From positions 434,001 through 498,000 of the forward strand of contig NZ_JAHDAP010000001.1 of assembly GCF_018499575.1 (NCBI RefSeq): a DNA stretch of 64,000 nt, given 5' to 3'. This stretch comes from Streptococcus infantis. GTDB taxonomy: Bacteria; Bacillota; Bacilli; Lactobacillales; Streptococcaceae. A model generated the notes under the pieces. The model was not told the DNA's origin. It searched no databases and saw only the letters and a list, made by a program, of their open reading frames with translations. Positions 15,593-24,338 of the stretch are shown piece after piece; the first letter of the stretch is position 1; every line of letters starts with the position of its first letter. Both the position numbers and the translations under genes were made by a program.

Positions 15593-17752
15593 TTAAATCA
15601 CACAGCTTTCACATTGGTTAGCACCAACTTCACCGCCGTCATCTGTATAGGTACGAACGTAGTAGATCGACTTGATGCCCTTGTTAAAGGCGTAGTTACG
15701 AAGGATAGATAAGTCACGTGTTGTTTGTTTGTTTTCTTTCTTCCATTCGTAAAGACCTGTTGGGATATCACTACGCATGAAAAGAGTCAGTGAAAGCCCT
15801 TGGTCTACGTGCTCAGTAGCAGCAGCATAGACATCGATAACTTTACGCATATCCATATCGTATGCAGAAGTGTAGTAAGGGATGGTTTCAGTTGACAATC
15901 CTGCAGCAGGGTAGTAAATCTTACCGATTTTTTTCTCTTGGCGTTCTTCAATACGTTGAGTAATTGGGTGGATAGAAGCAGATACGTCATTGATGTAGCT
16001 GATAGAACCATTTGGTGCCACAGCAAGACGGTTTTGGTGGTAAAGACCATCTGCTTGTACTTTATCACGAAGTTCAGCCCAATCTTCTGCACTAGGGATG
16101 AAGATGTCTTTAAAGAGTTCTTTGACACGCTCTGATGTTGGAACAAACTCTCCAGTCACATACTTATCAAAGTAAGTGCCGTTGGCATAGTCAGATTTTT
16201 CAAAGTTGTGGAAGGTAACGCCACGTTCACGCGCGATGTTGTTTGATTCTACGAGGGTCCAGTAGTTCATGAGCATGAAGTAGATGCTAGTGAACTCAAC
16301 AGACTCAGGTGATCCGTATTCGATCAATTGTTGGGCAAGGTAGCTGTGAAGTCCCATAGCTCCAAGTCCGAATGTATGAGCTTGGCTGTTTCCGTGGTCG
16401 ATAGTAGGAACAGCTACGATGTGAGAACTATCAGTAACGAAGGTCAAAGCACGCACCATAGCACGGATTGAGCGACCAAAGTCAGGTGAAGTCATCATGT
16501 TGACCACGTTTGTTGAACCAAGGTTACATGAAACGTCAGTACCCATTTGAACAAATTCTTGCGCATCGTTGATAAGACTTGGTTCTTGGACTTGAAGAAT
16601 TTCTGAACACAAGTTACTCATGATAATCTTTCCATCAACAGGATTTGCACGGTTAGCAGTATCGATATTGACTACATACGGATAGCCAGATTCTTGTTGC
16701 AATTTAGAAATTTCAGTTTCCAAATCACGAGCTTTGATTTTTGTCTTACGGATGTTTGGATTTGCAACCAACTCATCGTATTTTTCAGTGATATCAATAT
16801 AGTTGAAAGGAACGCCATACTCTTTTTCAACAGAATAAGGACTGAAGAGATACATTTCTTCATTTTTACGTGCTAATTCGTAGAATTTATCTGGTACCAC
16901 AACACCAAGTGAGAGAGTCTTCACACGAACTTTTTCATCGGCATTTTCTTTCTTAGTTGAAAGGAAGGCGATAATGTCTGGGTGGAAGACGTTGAGGTAA
17001 ACAACCCCAGCACCTTGACGTTGACCCAATTGGTTAGAGTAAGAGAAGCTATCTTCGAAAAGCTTCATAACTGGAACGACACCAGAAGCAGCACCTTCAT
17101 ATCCTTTGATAGGGGCTCCAGCTTCACGAAGGTTGCTGAGGGAAATCCCGACACCACCACCGATACGTGAAAGTTGAAGAGCTGAGTTGATAGAACGTCC
17201 GATAGAGTTCATATCATCTGTTACTTGAATCAAGAAACAGGACACCAATTCACCACGACGTGCACGACCTGCATTTAGGAAAGATGGTGTAGCAGGTTGG
17301 TAGCGTTGGTGGATGATTTCATTTGCGATATCAATCGCGATAGCTTCATCTCCATCAGCAAAGTAAAGAGCGTTAAAGAAGACACGGTCTTCCATGCTTT
17401 CAAGATAGTATTCGCCATCATTCGTTTTCAAGGCATATTGATTGTAAAACTTGTATGCTGCCATGAAAGACTTGAATTGGAAGTTTTGATCTTTAATAAA
17501 TTGATAAAGCTCTTCTAAGAATTCTGGACGATATTTTTTGATAAACGCTGTTTCGATATAGTCTTGTTTAATAAGGTAATCGATTTTATCAGTGATAGAA
17601 TCAAAAACCATAGAATTTGGTACAACATTTTCTTTAAAGAAAGCATCCAAGGCTTCTTTATCTTTATGAAGCATAATTTGACCGTTAACTGGACGGTTAA
17701 TTTCATTGTTTAGACGGAAGTAAGTTACATCCTCAAGTTGTTTTAATCCCAT
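15593..17752 (-). CDS. nrdE: Class Ib ribonucleotide reductase alpha subunit NrdE
   Basis: 719 aa catalytic subunit that reduces ribonucleoside diphosphates. It has the redox Cys in ELVSCFLIQV, the active-site region IIMSNLCSEI, the second Cys in DVSCNLGSTN and a C-terminal CESCVI pair that exchanges electrons with NrdH. The ATP-cone domain typical of class Ia is absent, as expected for NrdE. It lies 69 bases after nrdH, with a weak hairpin in the gap, and is followed by a terminator. Two candidate NrdR boxes lie upstream of nrdH. Confidence 0.97.
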   Translation of the reverse strand: MGLKQLEDVTYFRLNNEINRPVNGQIMLHKDKEALDAFFKENVVPNSMVFDSITDKIDYLIKQDYIETAFIKKYRPEFLEELYQFIKDQNFQFKSFMAAYKFYNQYALKTNDGEYYLESMEDRVFFNALYFADGDEAIAIDIANEIIHQRYQPATPSFLNAGRARRGELVSCFLIQVTDDMNSIGRSINSALQLSRIGGGVGISLSNLREAGAPIKGYEGAASGVVPVMKLFEDSFSYSNQLGQRQGAGVVYLNVFHPDIIAFLSTKKENADEKVRVKTLSLGVVVPDKFYELARKNEEMYLFSPYSVEKEYGVPFNYIDITEKYDELVANPNIRKTKIKARDLETEISKLQQESGYPYVVNIDTANRANPVDGKIIMSNLCSEILQVQEPSLINDAQEFVQMGTDVSCNLGSTNVVNMMTSPDFGRSIRAMVRALTFVTDSSHIVAVPTIDHGNSQAHTFGLGAMGLHSYLAQQLIEYGSPESVEFTSIYFMLMNYWTLVESNNIARERGVTFHNFEKSDYANGTYFDKYVTGEFVPTSERVKELFKDIFIPSAEDWAELRDKVQADGLYHQNRLAVAPNGSISYINDVSASIHPITQRIEERQEKKIGKIYYPAAGLSTETIPYYTSAYDMDMRKVIDVYAAATEHVDQGLSLTLFMRSDIPTGLYEWKKENKQTTRDLSILRNYAFNKGIKSIYYVRTYTDDGGEVGANQCESCVI

Positions 17753-17782
17753 AAAATTTCCTTTAATTCATTACAAAAGAAA

Positions 17783-17807
17783 GGCTTCTAAGATTGACAT
17801 AGAAGCT
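17783..17807 (-). other. Hairpin in the nrdH-nrdE spacer
   Basis: GCTTCTA (17784-17790) pairs with TAGAAGC (17800-17806). On the minus strand it is followed by CTTTCTTTT, a poor T-run, so it may be an attenuator or an mRNA-processing structure rather than a full terminator. Confidence 0.4.
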
Positions 17808-17821
17808 TTGAGTCCTGATTG

Positions 17822-18040
17822 TTAAGCAAGTTTTTTGAGTTTTGCTGGTTGGAAGCCAGAGAAAACTTCAGTTGGTGTTTGAATGATAGGAGCAGCACTA
17901 AAGCCGAGCTCTTTAACTTGTTCAATAAATTCAGGTTGTTCGTCAAGATTGATTTCGCGATACGCGATGTTGTTACTGTCTAAGAATCGTTTGGTCATTT
18001 TACATTGAACACAATTATTTTTAGAATAAACGGTTACCAT
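17822..18040 (-). CDS. nrdH: Glutaredoxin-like protein NrdH
   Basis: 72 aa thioredoxin-fold redoxin that delivers electrons to NrdE. The redox pair CVQC is at residues 10-13 in YSKNNCVQCKMTKRF. The NrdH-type C-terminal part has FSAAPIIQTPTEVFSGFQPAKL, with a variant of the usual APVV segment. It is the first gene of the minus-strand nrdHEF set. GAGGAGTTAACGA precedes the ATG. Its promoter and the two candidate NrdR boxes lie in the 360-base divergent gap shared with ptsH. Confidence 0.95.
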   Translation of the reverse strand: MVTVYSKNNCVQCKMTKRFLDSNNIAYREINLDEQPEFIEQVKELGFSAAPIIQTPTEVFSGFQPAKLKKLA

Positions 18041-18076
18041 TCGTTAACTCCTCTTTCAAAATTTAATCACTTCTTA

Positions 18077-18104
18077 AGTATATCAGAAAAAAAATCTTTG
18101 TCAA
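18077..18104 (-). promoter_or_regulatory. nrdHEF promoter
   Basis: On the minus strand a perfect TTGACA (18099-18104), a 16-base spacer, then TATACT (18077-18082), 37 bases before the nrdH ATG. Confidence 0.75.
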
Positions 18105-18112
18105 CGAAGAAA

Positions 18113-18127
18113 AACTAAATATTGTAG
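18113..18127. promoter_or_regulatory. Candidate NrdR box, promoter-proximal
   Basis: AACTAAATATTGTAG matches the distal box in the same orientation at 11 of 15 positions. Its centre is 41 bases from that box, close to four helical turns. Confidence 0.5.
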
Positions 18128-18153
18128 ATTTTTTTTCGATGAGTGACGACCGA

Positions 18154-18168
18154 ACACAATATATAGTG
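18154..18168. promoter_or_regulatory. NrdR box, promoter-distal
   Basis: ACACAATATATAGTG fits the known NrdR box pattern ACACWATATATNGT. NrdR is the Zn-finger/ATP-cone repressor of ribonucleotide reductase genes. The site lies about 50 bases upstream of the nrdH -35. Confidence 0.75.
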
Positions 18169-18309
18169 ATTGCAAAAAATAAAACCCATAAATAACAGCG
18201 TTTTCAAAATGATAAAAATATAAAAAACTACATGATGTATTTTGATACATAAAATAGAAGATTTTCAGCAAGTTATCTGAAAGGAAAAAGAAGAAATCCC
18301 ATAAAATAC

Positions 18310-18338
18310 TTGAAAAAAATCCCAGAAGGTGATATAAT
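18310..18338 (+). promoter_or_regulatory. ptsHI promoter
   Basis: TTGAAA (18310-18315), a 17-base spacer and a perfect TATAAT (18333-18338) with an upstream TG. The leader to the ptsH ATG is about 56 bases. A 6-bp inverted repeat ATGTAT-TTTG-ATACAT is at 18235-18250. Confidence 0.8.
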
Positions 18339-18400
18339 ACCAAATTGTAAGGGTTATCAGATATAACTCAAAAAGAAAACAATTAAAGGAGAGTCAAATT

Positions 18401-18664
18401 ATGGCTTCTAAAGATTTCCACGTAGTGGCAGAAACAGGTATTCACGCACGTCCAGCAACATTGTTGGTACAAACTGCTAGCAAATTTGCTTCAGATGTTA
18501 CTCTTGAGTACAAAGGTAAATCAGTTAACCTTAAATCTATCATGGGTGTTATGAGCCTTGGTGTAGGTCAAGGTGCTGATGTTACAATCACTGCTGAAGG
18601 TGCAGACGCTGACGATGCTATCGCTGCTATCTCAGAAACAATGGAAAAAGAAGGATTGGCATAA
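18401..18664 (+). CDS. ptsH: Phosphocarrier protein HPr
   Basis: 87 aa. The phosphotransfer residue is His15 in GIHARPAT and the regulatory serine is Ser46 in VNLKSIMGV. Phosphorylation of Ser46 by HPr kinase turns HPr into the CcpA co-repressor that acts at cre sites, such as the one before the galactose PTS at 6994. His15-P feeds all PTS systems, including that one. The gene has its own promoter and is followed after 4 bases by ptsI. Its codon bias indicates high expression. Confidence 0.98.
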   Translation: MASKDFHVVAETGIHARPATLLVQTASKFASDVTLEYKGKSVNLKSIMGVMSLGVGQGADVTITAEGADADDAIAAISETMEKEGLA

Positions 18665-18668
18665 GAAT

Positions 18669-20402
18669 ATGACAGAAATGCTTAAAGGAATCGCAGCATC
18701 TGATGGTGTTGCAGTTGCTAAAGCATATCTACTCGTTCAACCGGATTTATCATTCGAGACTATTACAGTCGAAGATACAAATGCTGAAGAGGCTCGTTTG
18801 GATGTTGCTCTTGAAGCTTCTCAAAACGAGCTTTCTCTTATCCGCGAGAAGGCTGTAGGTACGCTTGGTGAAGAAGCGGCACAAGTATTTGACGCTCACT
18901 TGATGGTTCTTGCTGACCCTGAATTGATTGGTCAGATTAAAGAAACAATTCGTGCTAAAAAAGTAAATGCAGAAGCAGGTCTTAAAGAAGTAACAGACAT
19001 GTTTATTACGATCTTTGAGGGGATGGAAGATAATCCATACATGCAGGAACGTGCTGCGGATATCCGCGACGTAACCAAACGTGTGTTGGCAAATCTTCTT
19101 GGTAAGAAATTGCCAAATCCAGCTTCTATTAATGAAGAAGTAATTGTCATTGCACACGACTTGACTCCATCTGACACTGCTCAATTAGACAAAAACTTTG
19201 TAAAAGCTTTTGTTACGAATATCGGTGGACGTACAAGCCACTCAGCTATCATGGCTCGTACACTTGAAATCGCAGCAGTTCTTGGTACAAACAACATTAC
19301 AGAACTTGTAAAAGATGGTGATGTTTTGGCTGTATCTGGAATCACTGGTGAAGTAATCATCAATCCAAGTGAAGAACAAATTGCAGAATTCAAAGCAGCT
19401 GGTGAAGCTTATGCGAAACAAAAAGCTGAATGGGCTCTTTTGAAAGATGCTAAAACAGTTACTGCAGATGGCAAACACTTCGAGTTGGCTGCTAACATTG
19501 GTACCCCTAAAGATGTTGAAGGTGTGAACGAGAACGGTGCAGAAGCAGTTGGTCTCTACCGTACTGAATTCTTGTACATGGATTCTCAAGACTTCCCAAC
19601 TGAAGACGACCAATATGAAGCTTACAAAGCAGTTCTTGAAGGTATGAACGGTAAACCTGTTGTCGTTCGTACAATGGATATCGGTGGGGATAAAGAACTT
19701 CCTTACTTTGATCTTCCTAAAGAAATGAACCCATTCTTGGGTTACCGTGCTTTGCGTATCTCAATCTCTGAAACTGGTAATCAAATGTTCCGTACACAAT
19801 TGCGTGCCTTGCTTCGTGCATCTGTTCACGGTAAATTGCGTATCATGTTCCCAATGGTTGCTTTGTTGAAAGAATTCCGTACTGCGAAAGCTATTCTTGA
19901 AGAAGAAAAAGCAAAATTGGTTGCTGAAGGTATTGCAGTTGCAGATGATATCCAAGTTGGTATCATGATTGAAATCCCTGCTGCAGCGATGCTTGCTGAC
20001 CAATTTGCTAAAGAAGTTGATTTCTTCTCAATTGGTACAAACGACTTGATCCAATACACAATGGCTGCTGACCGTATGAACGAACAAGTCTCATACCTTT
20101 ACCAACCATATAACCCATCAATCCTTCGCTTGATTAACAACGTGATCAAGGCAGCTCACGCTGAAGGTAAATGGGCTGGTATGTGTGGTGAAATGGCCGG
20201 CGACCAAACTGCGGTTCCACTCCTTGTCGGAATGGGATTGGATGAGTTCTCAATGTCAGCTACTTCAGTGCTTCGTACACGTAGCTTGATGAAGAAATTG
20301 GACACAGCTAAGATGCAAGAATACGCTAACCGTGCTCTTACTGAATGTTCAACAATGGAAGAAGTTCTTGAACTTTCTAAAGAATACGTTAACTTTGATT
20401 AA
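18669..20402 (+). CDS. ptsI: PTS enzyme I (phosphoenolpyruvate-protein phosphotransferase)
   Basis: 577 aa from ATG 18669, giving the usual EI N-terminus [20 protein letters not shown]. The frame is open further upstream inside ptsH, but those starts are not used. The phosphorylated His is His191 in [12 protein letters not shown]. The C-terminal PEP-binding TIM barrel includes [20 protein letters not shown] and [11 protein letters not shown]. The catalytic Cys lies in [13 protein letters not shown] takes phosphate from PEP and passes it to HPr His15. It is followed by a strong terminator. Confidence 0.98.
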   Translation: MTEMLKGIAASDGVAVAKAYLLVQPDLSFETITVEDTNAEEARLDVALEASQNELSLIREKAVGTLGEEAAQVFDAHLMVLADPELIGQIKETIRAKKVNAEAGLKEVTDMFITIFEGMEDNPYMQERAADIRDVTKRVLANLLGKKLPNPASINEEVIVIAHDLTPSDTAQLDKNFVKAFVTNIGGRTSHSAIMARTLEIAAVLGTNNITELVKDGDVLAVSGITGEVIINPSEEQIAEFKAAGEAYAKQKAEWALLKDAKTVTADGKHFELAANIGTPKDVEGVNENGAEAVGLYRTEFLYMDSQDFPTEDDQYEAYKAVLEGMNGKPVVVRTMDIGGDKELPYFDLPKEMNPFLGYRALRISISETGNQMFRTQLRALLRASVHGKLRIMFPMVALLKEFRTAKAILEEEKAKLVAEGIAVADDIQVGIMIEIPAAAMLADQFAKEVDFFSIGTNDLIQYTMAADRMNEQVSYLYQPYNPSILRLINNVIKAAHAEGKWAGMCGEMAGDQTAVPLLVGMGLDEFSMSATSVLRTRSLMKKLDTAKMQEYANRALTECSTMEEVLELSKEYVNFD

Positions 20403-20409
20403 AATCACT

Positions 20410-20443
20410 AAAACCTTGTAGAACGAAACTACAAGGTTTTTTT
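20410..20443 (+). terminator. ptsHI terminator
   Basis: AAAACCTTGTAG (20410-20421) pairs with CTACAAGGTTTT (20429-20440) around a 7-base loop and ends in a T-run. Confidence 0.92.
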
Positions 20444-20523
20444 ATGGCCTAATTTAGAAAGTCCATCTGTAAAATTTTATAAAAATATGGTAAAATAGAC
20501 AAAGGAAAAATACGGAGGCAACT

Positions 20524-21162
20524 ATGCAAAACAGACCAATCATTATCGGAGTAACAGGGGGATCTGGTGGAGGAAAAACCAGCGTTTCTAGAGCAATCTT
20601 GTCGCATTTTCCAAATGAGAAAATAGCCATGATTGAACATGATTCCTACTATAAAGATCAATCTCATTTAACCTTCGAAGAACGAATCAAAACAAACTAT
20701 GATCATCCTTTTGCTTTTGATACTGATTTAATGATTGAGCAAATCAAGGAATTGTTAGCAGGAAGACCAGTTGACATCCCAACTTATGACTATACTGAAC
20801 ATACTCGTAGTTCAAAAACTTACCGTCAAGAACCTCAAGACGTCTTTATTGTAGAAGGAATTTTGGTTTTGGAAGACAAACGTCTTCGTGATTTGATGGA
20901 TATCAAGATTTTTGTGGACACTGATGATGATGTTCGTATCATCCGTCGTATTAAACGAGATATGGAAGAACGTGGTCGTAGTTTGGATAGCGTTATTGAT
21001 CAGTACCTTGGTGTTGTCAAACCTATGTATCACCAGTTTATCGAACCCACTAAACGCTATGCTGACATTGTAATACCTGAAGGGGTGACCAATACTGTGG
21101 CAATTGATTTATTGACCACAAAAATTGAGAAGATTTTAGAAGAAGCTCGTTTAGCCCAGTAA
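20524..21162 (+). CDS. udk: Uridine kinase
   Basis: 212 aa. It phosphorylates uridine and cytidine to UMP and CMP in pyrimidine salvage. Walker A is GGSGGGKTS at residues 12-20. Family motifs [21 protein letters not shown] and [11 protein letters not shown] follow, with [19 protein letters not shown] toward the C-terminus. ACGGAGG precedes the ATG. It is monocistronic and ends at a terminator shared with the convergent ECF transporter gene. Confidence 0.95.
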   Translation: MQNRPIIIGVTGGSGGGKTSVSRAILSHFPNEKIAMIEHDSYYKDQSHLTFEERIKTNYDHPFAFDTDLMIEQIKELLAGRPVDIPTYDYTEHTRSSKTYRQEPQDVFIVEGILVLEDKRLRDLMDIKIFVDTDDDVRIIRRIKRDMEERGRSLDSVIDQYLGVVKPMYHQFIEPTKRYADIVIPEGVTNTVAIDLLTTKIEKILEEARLAQ

Positions 21163-21171
21163 TAGAAAGAA

Positions 21172-21199
21172 AAAAACTGTATCAAAAGATACAGTTTTT
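21172..21199. terminator. Bidirectional terminator between udk and the ECF S-component gene
   Basis: Perfect 12-bp stem AAAAACTGTATC / GATACAGTTTTT with an AAAA loop. The stop of the minus-strand gene (TTA at 21198-21200) lies in its T-run. Confidence 0.92.
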
Positions 21200-21761
21200 A
21201 TTGTTTAATCTTTTCAAGTCTCGGAACAATGATGAGGGTTAAGAGGGCTGAGATAATTAATTCTGCGATTGAATTTGTTGAGATAACAGTCGCTAAGAGT
21301 TTTTGAATATTTCCATCAAAAACATTACCAAAGAGAAAGAAGATACCACCTAAAACAAATACTGTATTTGTCAGTGAGCCAAGTGCACCTGCAAAGATGA
21401 GTCCAGCTCTTCCCTTTAGTAGTTTATAGACGAAATAGGGTGTCAAACCGATTAAGACACGAGGAACAATTGCAATCACAACTGAATAAAAGTTACCATT
21501 TGGTACAAATGGTGAGAAGAGATAGCTTGTTGGTAGGATAGTGAGTGTATTAACCGTCAAGCTAAGCATTCCCATCAAGAAACCTAAGGTTGCGCCAATT
21601 CTAGGTCCATAGATAATACTTGCAATGATTACTGGAATGTGAACGATGGTTGGTTTGATTGGAAAAGGTAGCACATTAAATAAAATTGAGCTCAGTAAAT
21701 GAATAACAATCATAATGGCAAAAAAGATGGCGATTGGAGCAATATTAGAGCGTTTGTTCAT
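21198..21761 (-). CDS. ECF transporter S component, probably pantothenate-type
   Basis: 187 aa membrane protein with about five to six hydrophobic segments and the S-component look of ECF vitamin transporters. A helix near residues 8-30 is followed by the polar stretch FPIKPTIVHIPVIIASIIYG, and a Gly-rich helix GATLGFLMGMLSL comes next. It overlaps the end of coaC by 17 bases and so is tied to coenzyme A synthesis, which makes pantothenate the likely substrate (inference from context). It would use the shared ECF energising module (EcfA1, EcfA2, EcfT) encoded elsewhere. Confidence 0.75.
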   Translation of the reverse strand: MNKRSNIAPIAIFFAIMIVIHLLSSILFNVLPFPIKPTIVHIPVIIASIIYGPRIGATLGFLMGMLSLTVNTLTILPTSYLFSPFVPNGNFYSVVIAIVPRVLIGLTPYFVYKLLKGRAGLIFAGALGSLTNTVFVLGGIFFLFGNVFDGNIQKLLATVISTNSIAELIISALLTLIIVPRLEKIKQ

Positions 21762-22296
21762 GAAGTTTATCCTTTATTTCTTGTATAATAGTTTCAAGAT
21801 CAGCGAGAGCACCACGACCTGTATCTCCGCATGCGAGTAAAGAATCTTTGGGAGAAATAATAGTATAGCCGTAATTTTCTAAGGTTTTTAGATTAGCTTG
21901 GGTTGCAGGATGCTCATACATCTTTGTGTTCATAGCTGGTGCTATTAATTTTGGTACAAAATGTGGCAATGCAAGAGCAGTAGTAGTCACCATGTTGTCA
22001 GCTAGGCCATGAGCTAGTTTAGCGATTGTATTAGCCGTTGCAGGAACTACGATAAATAAATCTGTTTCCTTACCAAGCTCTATATGATTGACTTTGTCAG
22101 GATAAGGTTCCTGCATAACATCTAGATGCACAATATTTTGAGATAAGACTTGAAGGGTCAAGGGCTGAATAAATGCTGTCGCAGCCTGAGTCATGAGAAC
22201 AGTCACAGAATATCCCTGTTTCTTCAAGTTGCTAACTAAATCAGCAGCCTTATATGCGGCAATAGATCCAGTAATAGCGATTGTAATATTAGCCAT
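21745..22296 (-). CDS. coaC: Phosphopantothenoylcysteine decarboxylase
   Basis: 183 aa HFCD-family flavoprotein that decarboxylates 4'-phospho-N-pantothenoylcysteine in CoA synthesis. It has the N-terminal ITIAITGSIAAYKA for FMN binding and a catalytic His in KVNHIELGKETDL. The substrate-binding APAMNTKMYEHPAT (PXMNXXMW-type motif) and the Cys-containing LLACGDTGRG follow. In streptococci the two halves of CoaBC are separate genes, as here: coaB ends 11 bases upstream. It overlaps the ECF S-component gene at its 3' end. Confidence 0.93.
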   Translation of the reverse strand: MANITIAITGSIAAYKAADLVSNLKKQGYSVTVLMTQAATAFIQPLTLQVLSQNIVHLDVMQEPYPDKVNHIELGKETDLFIVVPATANTIAKLAHGLADNMVTTTALALPHFVPKLIAPAMNTKMYEHPATQANLKTLENYGYTIISPKDSLLACGDTGRGALADLETIIQEIKDKLHEQTL

Positions 22297-22307
22297 ATGA
22301 TTCCTTT

Positions 22308-22997
22308 CTAAGTATTCAATTTCAGGATTCTATCGAGGAGTAAATCAGCAATTTCCTGTTTACTAGTAGCAGTTTGAAAACTATTTTTCTCAACTAAGTA
22401 TGCCTTATGTTGCTCACCGTTAATCTGAGTAAGATCGTTAGCGACAATTAAATCAGCTTGGTTCTTTTCAAGACTTTCACGAGCAATTTGTATCAGATGT
22501 TCCCGACTGACATCAACTAATAATTTAAAACCAATTAGATGAATGTTGGGATTCCATTCTTTCACAAGAGATATAATCTTAGGATTTTTCTTGAGAAAAA
22601 GCACCTGTACGTCATCTTTGGATGAGATTTTTGTTTCCTGATTCTTCCTATCTAAAAACTCTGTTAGATCTTGACTAGCCTGAACCTCGTCAAAACCAGC
22701 CATATATATAGGAGTGTAGTCGGATACAGCCATGGAATGAATTAAAATCTGATAGTCCATTATTTTGTCTTTCATAGTTTGTAGCAAATCAGCTGTATTT
22801 TTTATTTCAATGATGGTTAAGCTTTGATGAGGGCTTGGTTTAACCGCTTGGGAGGTTGTAATTAAACAAACCTGGTGTCCAGCCTCTAGCAGGGTTTCAG
22901 TGATAAGTTTACCTAGTCGACCAGAAGAGTGATTGGTAATAGAACGAACTCTATCAATTGCTTCACAAGTACCACCAGAAGTAACTAAAATTTTCAT
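22308..22997 (-). CDS. coaB: Phosphopantothenate-cysteine ligase
   Basis: 229 aa from ATG 22997, giving MKILVTSGGTCEAID. A TTG five codons upstream (23012) is in frame but overlaps the predicted -10 box and is rejected. It joins 4'-phosphopantothenate and cysteine with nucleotide activation. The nucleotide-binding start VTSGGT, VRSITNHSSGRLG and the later NDLTQINGEQHKAYLV are typical of the CoaB half of CoaBC. No Shine-Dalgarno sequence precedes the ATG, and the TACAAT box ends only 6 bases before it, so the mRNA is probably leaderless. Confidence 0.9.
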   Translation of the reverse strand: MKILVTSGGTCEAIDRVRSITNHSSGRLGKLITETLLEAGHQVCLITTSQAVKPSPHQSLTIIEIKNTADLLQTMKDKIMDYQILIHSMAVSDYTPIYMAGFDEVQASQDLTEFLDRKNQETKISSKDDVQVLFLKKNPKIISLVKEWNPNIHLIGFKLLVDVSREHLIQIARESLEKNQADLIVANDLTQINGEQHKAYLVEKNSFQTATSKQEIADLLLDRILKLNT

Positions 22998-23003
22998 AGA
23001 ACT

Positions 23004-23032
23004 ATTGTACAAAAAAATGAGCAGTAAGTAAA
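23004..23032 (-). promoter_or_regulatory. coaB promoter, likely giving a leaderless mRNA
   Basis: On the minus strand TTTACT (23027-23032), a 17-base spacer, then TACAAT (23004-23009). Only AGTTCT separates TACAAT from the ATG, so transcription should begin at or within a base of the start codon. Confidence 0.6.
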
Positions 23033-23076
23033 ATGAAAGCGATATAATACAATTAAAAATTATAACTATATTATTA

Positions 23077-23105
23077 TTGACAATTAACTTAATATATAAG
23101 ATAAT
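23077..23105 (+). promoter_or_regulatory. Promoter of the unknown two-gene module
   Basis: Perfect TTGACA (23077-23082), a 17-base spacer, then GATAAT (23100-23105), 34 bases before the first ATG. GAAGAGGAG precedes the start. Confidence 0.75.
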
Positions 23106-23138
23106 TATTCTAGTTGTATTTGAAGAGGAGAAGCCGTT

Positions 23139-24338
23139 ATGGACTTTTTTAAATTTGCAGATAATATTGTTAAAGAAGCTAGTAAAGTAATTGATGATGC
23201 TAGTAAGACAACCGGGGCGGTACTTAATGAAGCTGGTAAAGCTATAGATAGTACTGGGAAAGTTACAGGAGAGTTATTATCAGATTCTGTAAAAGTAATA
23301 GGAGATGTATCTAATAAGATCGGAAATGTTGTTTCAGATGTTTCAGGTCAAGCTACAATAGTAGCGAAAGATGCTTTTCAACAAGTAAGTGAGGTTACAT
23401 CAGACACAATTAATCAAGCTGGTAAAGTTGCAACTGAAGCAAAATCACAAATTGATTCAATAGATCTTTTTAATGACAAATTAAGGTCGGAAGCTGTTGC
23501 GAACTATCATGAATCTATTCAAACATATAATGAGAAGGCCACAGAACTAACGCATAAATCGACTGAACTTTATCAAACTAGAGGTAAAGCCATTAAAGTT
23601 GTAAAAATCGTTGAAGAGAGAATTAGTAAGTTAGCAAATAAACCGAAAGAATTTGAAACAAAATTAGAAGAGATAATTGTTGAAATACAGAATTTCGAAG
23701 ATAAGCAACTGGCTATTACTCAAGCTATAAAAGAAGCAGAATTAGCCAGCGGTAGTACAGCAGCAACAGCTTCTTTAAGTGCTTTAGGGGTGACAGTTGC
23801 AACTTTAGGTCCTACTGCGGCAATGGGAGTCGCAACTACTTTTGGTGTCGCATCGACAGGAACTGCAATTTCTAGTTTGACAGGTGCAGCAGCAAATAGT
23901 GCGGCATTAGCTTGGTTAGGTGGAGGAAGTATAGCTGCAGGTGGAGGCGGTGTTGCTGCTGGTAATGCCTTTCTAGCTATGGCAGGACCTGTTGGTTGGG
24001 GAATTGCAGGATTAATGTTAACGGCGTCTGTCGGAGCAGGTGTTTTTGCTAATAAAAAAAACGAAGAAGTAGCTAAAGAAGCGCTTGATGAACAAAAGAA
24101 AATTGAGTTATTAATTAGACAAACTGAAAAATCTATAATAGAAATTAGTGAATTGATTAATTTAATTGAAAAACAAACTGAAGGAATTTATTTAGCTAAT
24201 TTGTCATTAATTGGGATGGACTATAGCATATTTACCGAAGAAGAAAAATATCAAGCAGGTAGTTTGGTAAATTCAACCCTTTCTCTGACTGAAATGATCA
24301 ATAAGGAAATTAAAGTAAATGATGGTTCAAGTTGCTAA
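23139..24338 (+). CDS. Unknown protein with 11-residue amphipathic repeats, coiled coil and Gly/Ala-rich membrane region
   Basis: 399 aa; I do not recognise the family. Residues about 17-107 form 11-residue repeats, each starting with Val (VTGELLSDSVK, VIGDVSNKIGN, VAKDAFQQVSE, VTSDTINQAGK and others; one unit has 14). This pattern gives amphipathic helices as in LEA or apolipoprotein-like proteins. Residues about 110-200 are charged and coiled-coil-like. Residues about 203-303 are rich in Gly, Ala, Ser and Thr and hydrophobic, and look like membrane-inserting hairpins. The rest is again helical and ends NDGSSC. No signal peptide is seen. It has its own promoter and overlaps the next gene by 20 bases, so the two products probably act together. 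The region looks more AT-rich than its neighbours. Confidence 0.8.
   Translation: MDFFKFADNIVKEASKVIDDASKTTGAVLNEAGKAIDSTGKVTGELLSDSVKVIGDVSNKIGNVVSDVSGQATIVAKDAFQQVSEVTSDTINQAGKVATEAKSQIDSIDLFNDKLRSEAVANYHESIQTYNEKATELTHKSTELYQTRGKAIKVVKIVEERISKLANKPKEFETKLEEIIVEIQNFEDKQLAITQAIKEAELASGSTAATASLSALGVTVATLGPTAAMGVATTFGVASTGTAISSLTGAAANSAALAWLGGGSIAAGGGGVAAGNAFLAMAGPVGWGIAGLMLTASVGAGVFANKKNEEVAKEALDEQKKIELLIRQTEKSIIEISELINLIEKQTEGIYLANLSLIGMDYSIFTEEEKYQAGSLVNSTLSLTEMINKEIKVNDGSSC

Noticed and set aside
18101..18343. 80-codon minus-strand frame in the nrdH-ptsH gap
   Set aside because: It covers the nrdH promoter, the NrdR boxes and part of the ptsH promoter, and its Phe/Tyr-rich product reflects AT-rich DNA.
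18573..18668. Upstream extension of ptsI into ptsH
   Set aside because: The extension is out of frame with HPr, and the canonical EI N-terminus begins at 18669.
22998..23012. TTG start of coaB five codons upstream
   Set aside because: The TTG overlaps the predicted -10 box and lacks a ribosome binding site; the ATG at 22997 begins the conserved MKILVTSGGT.
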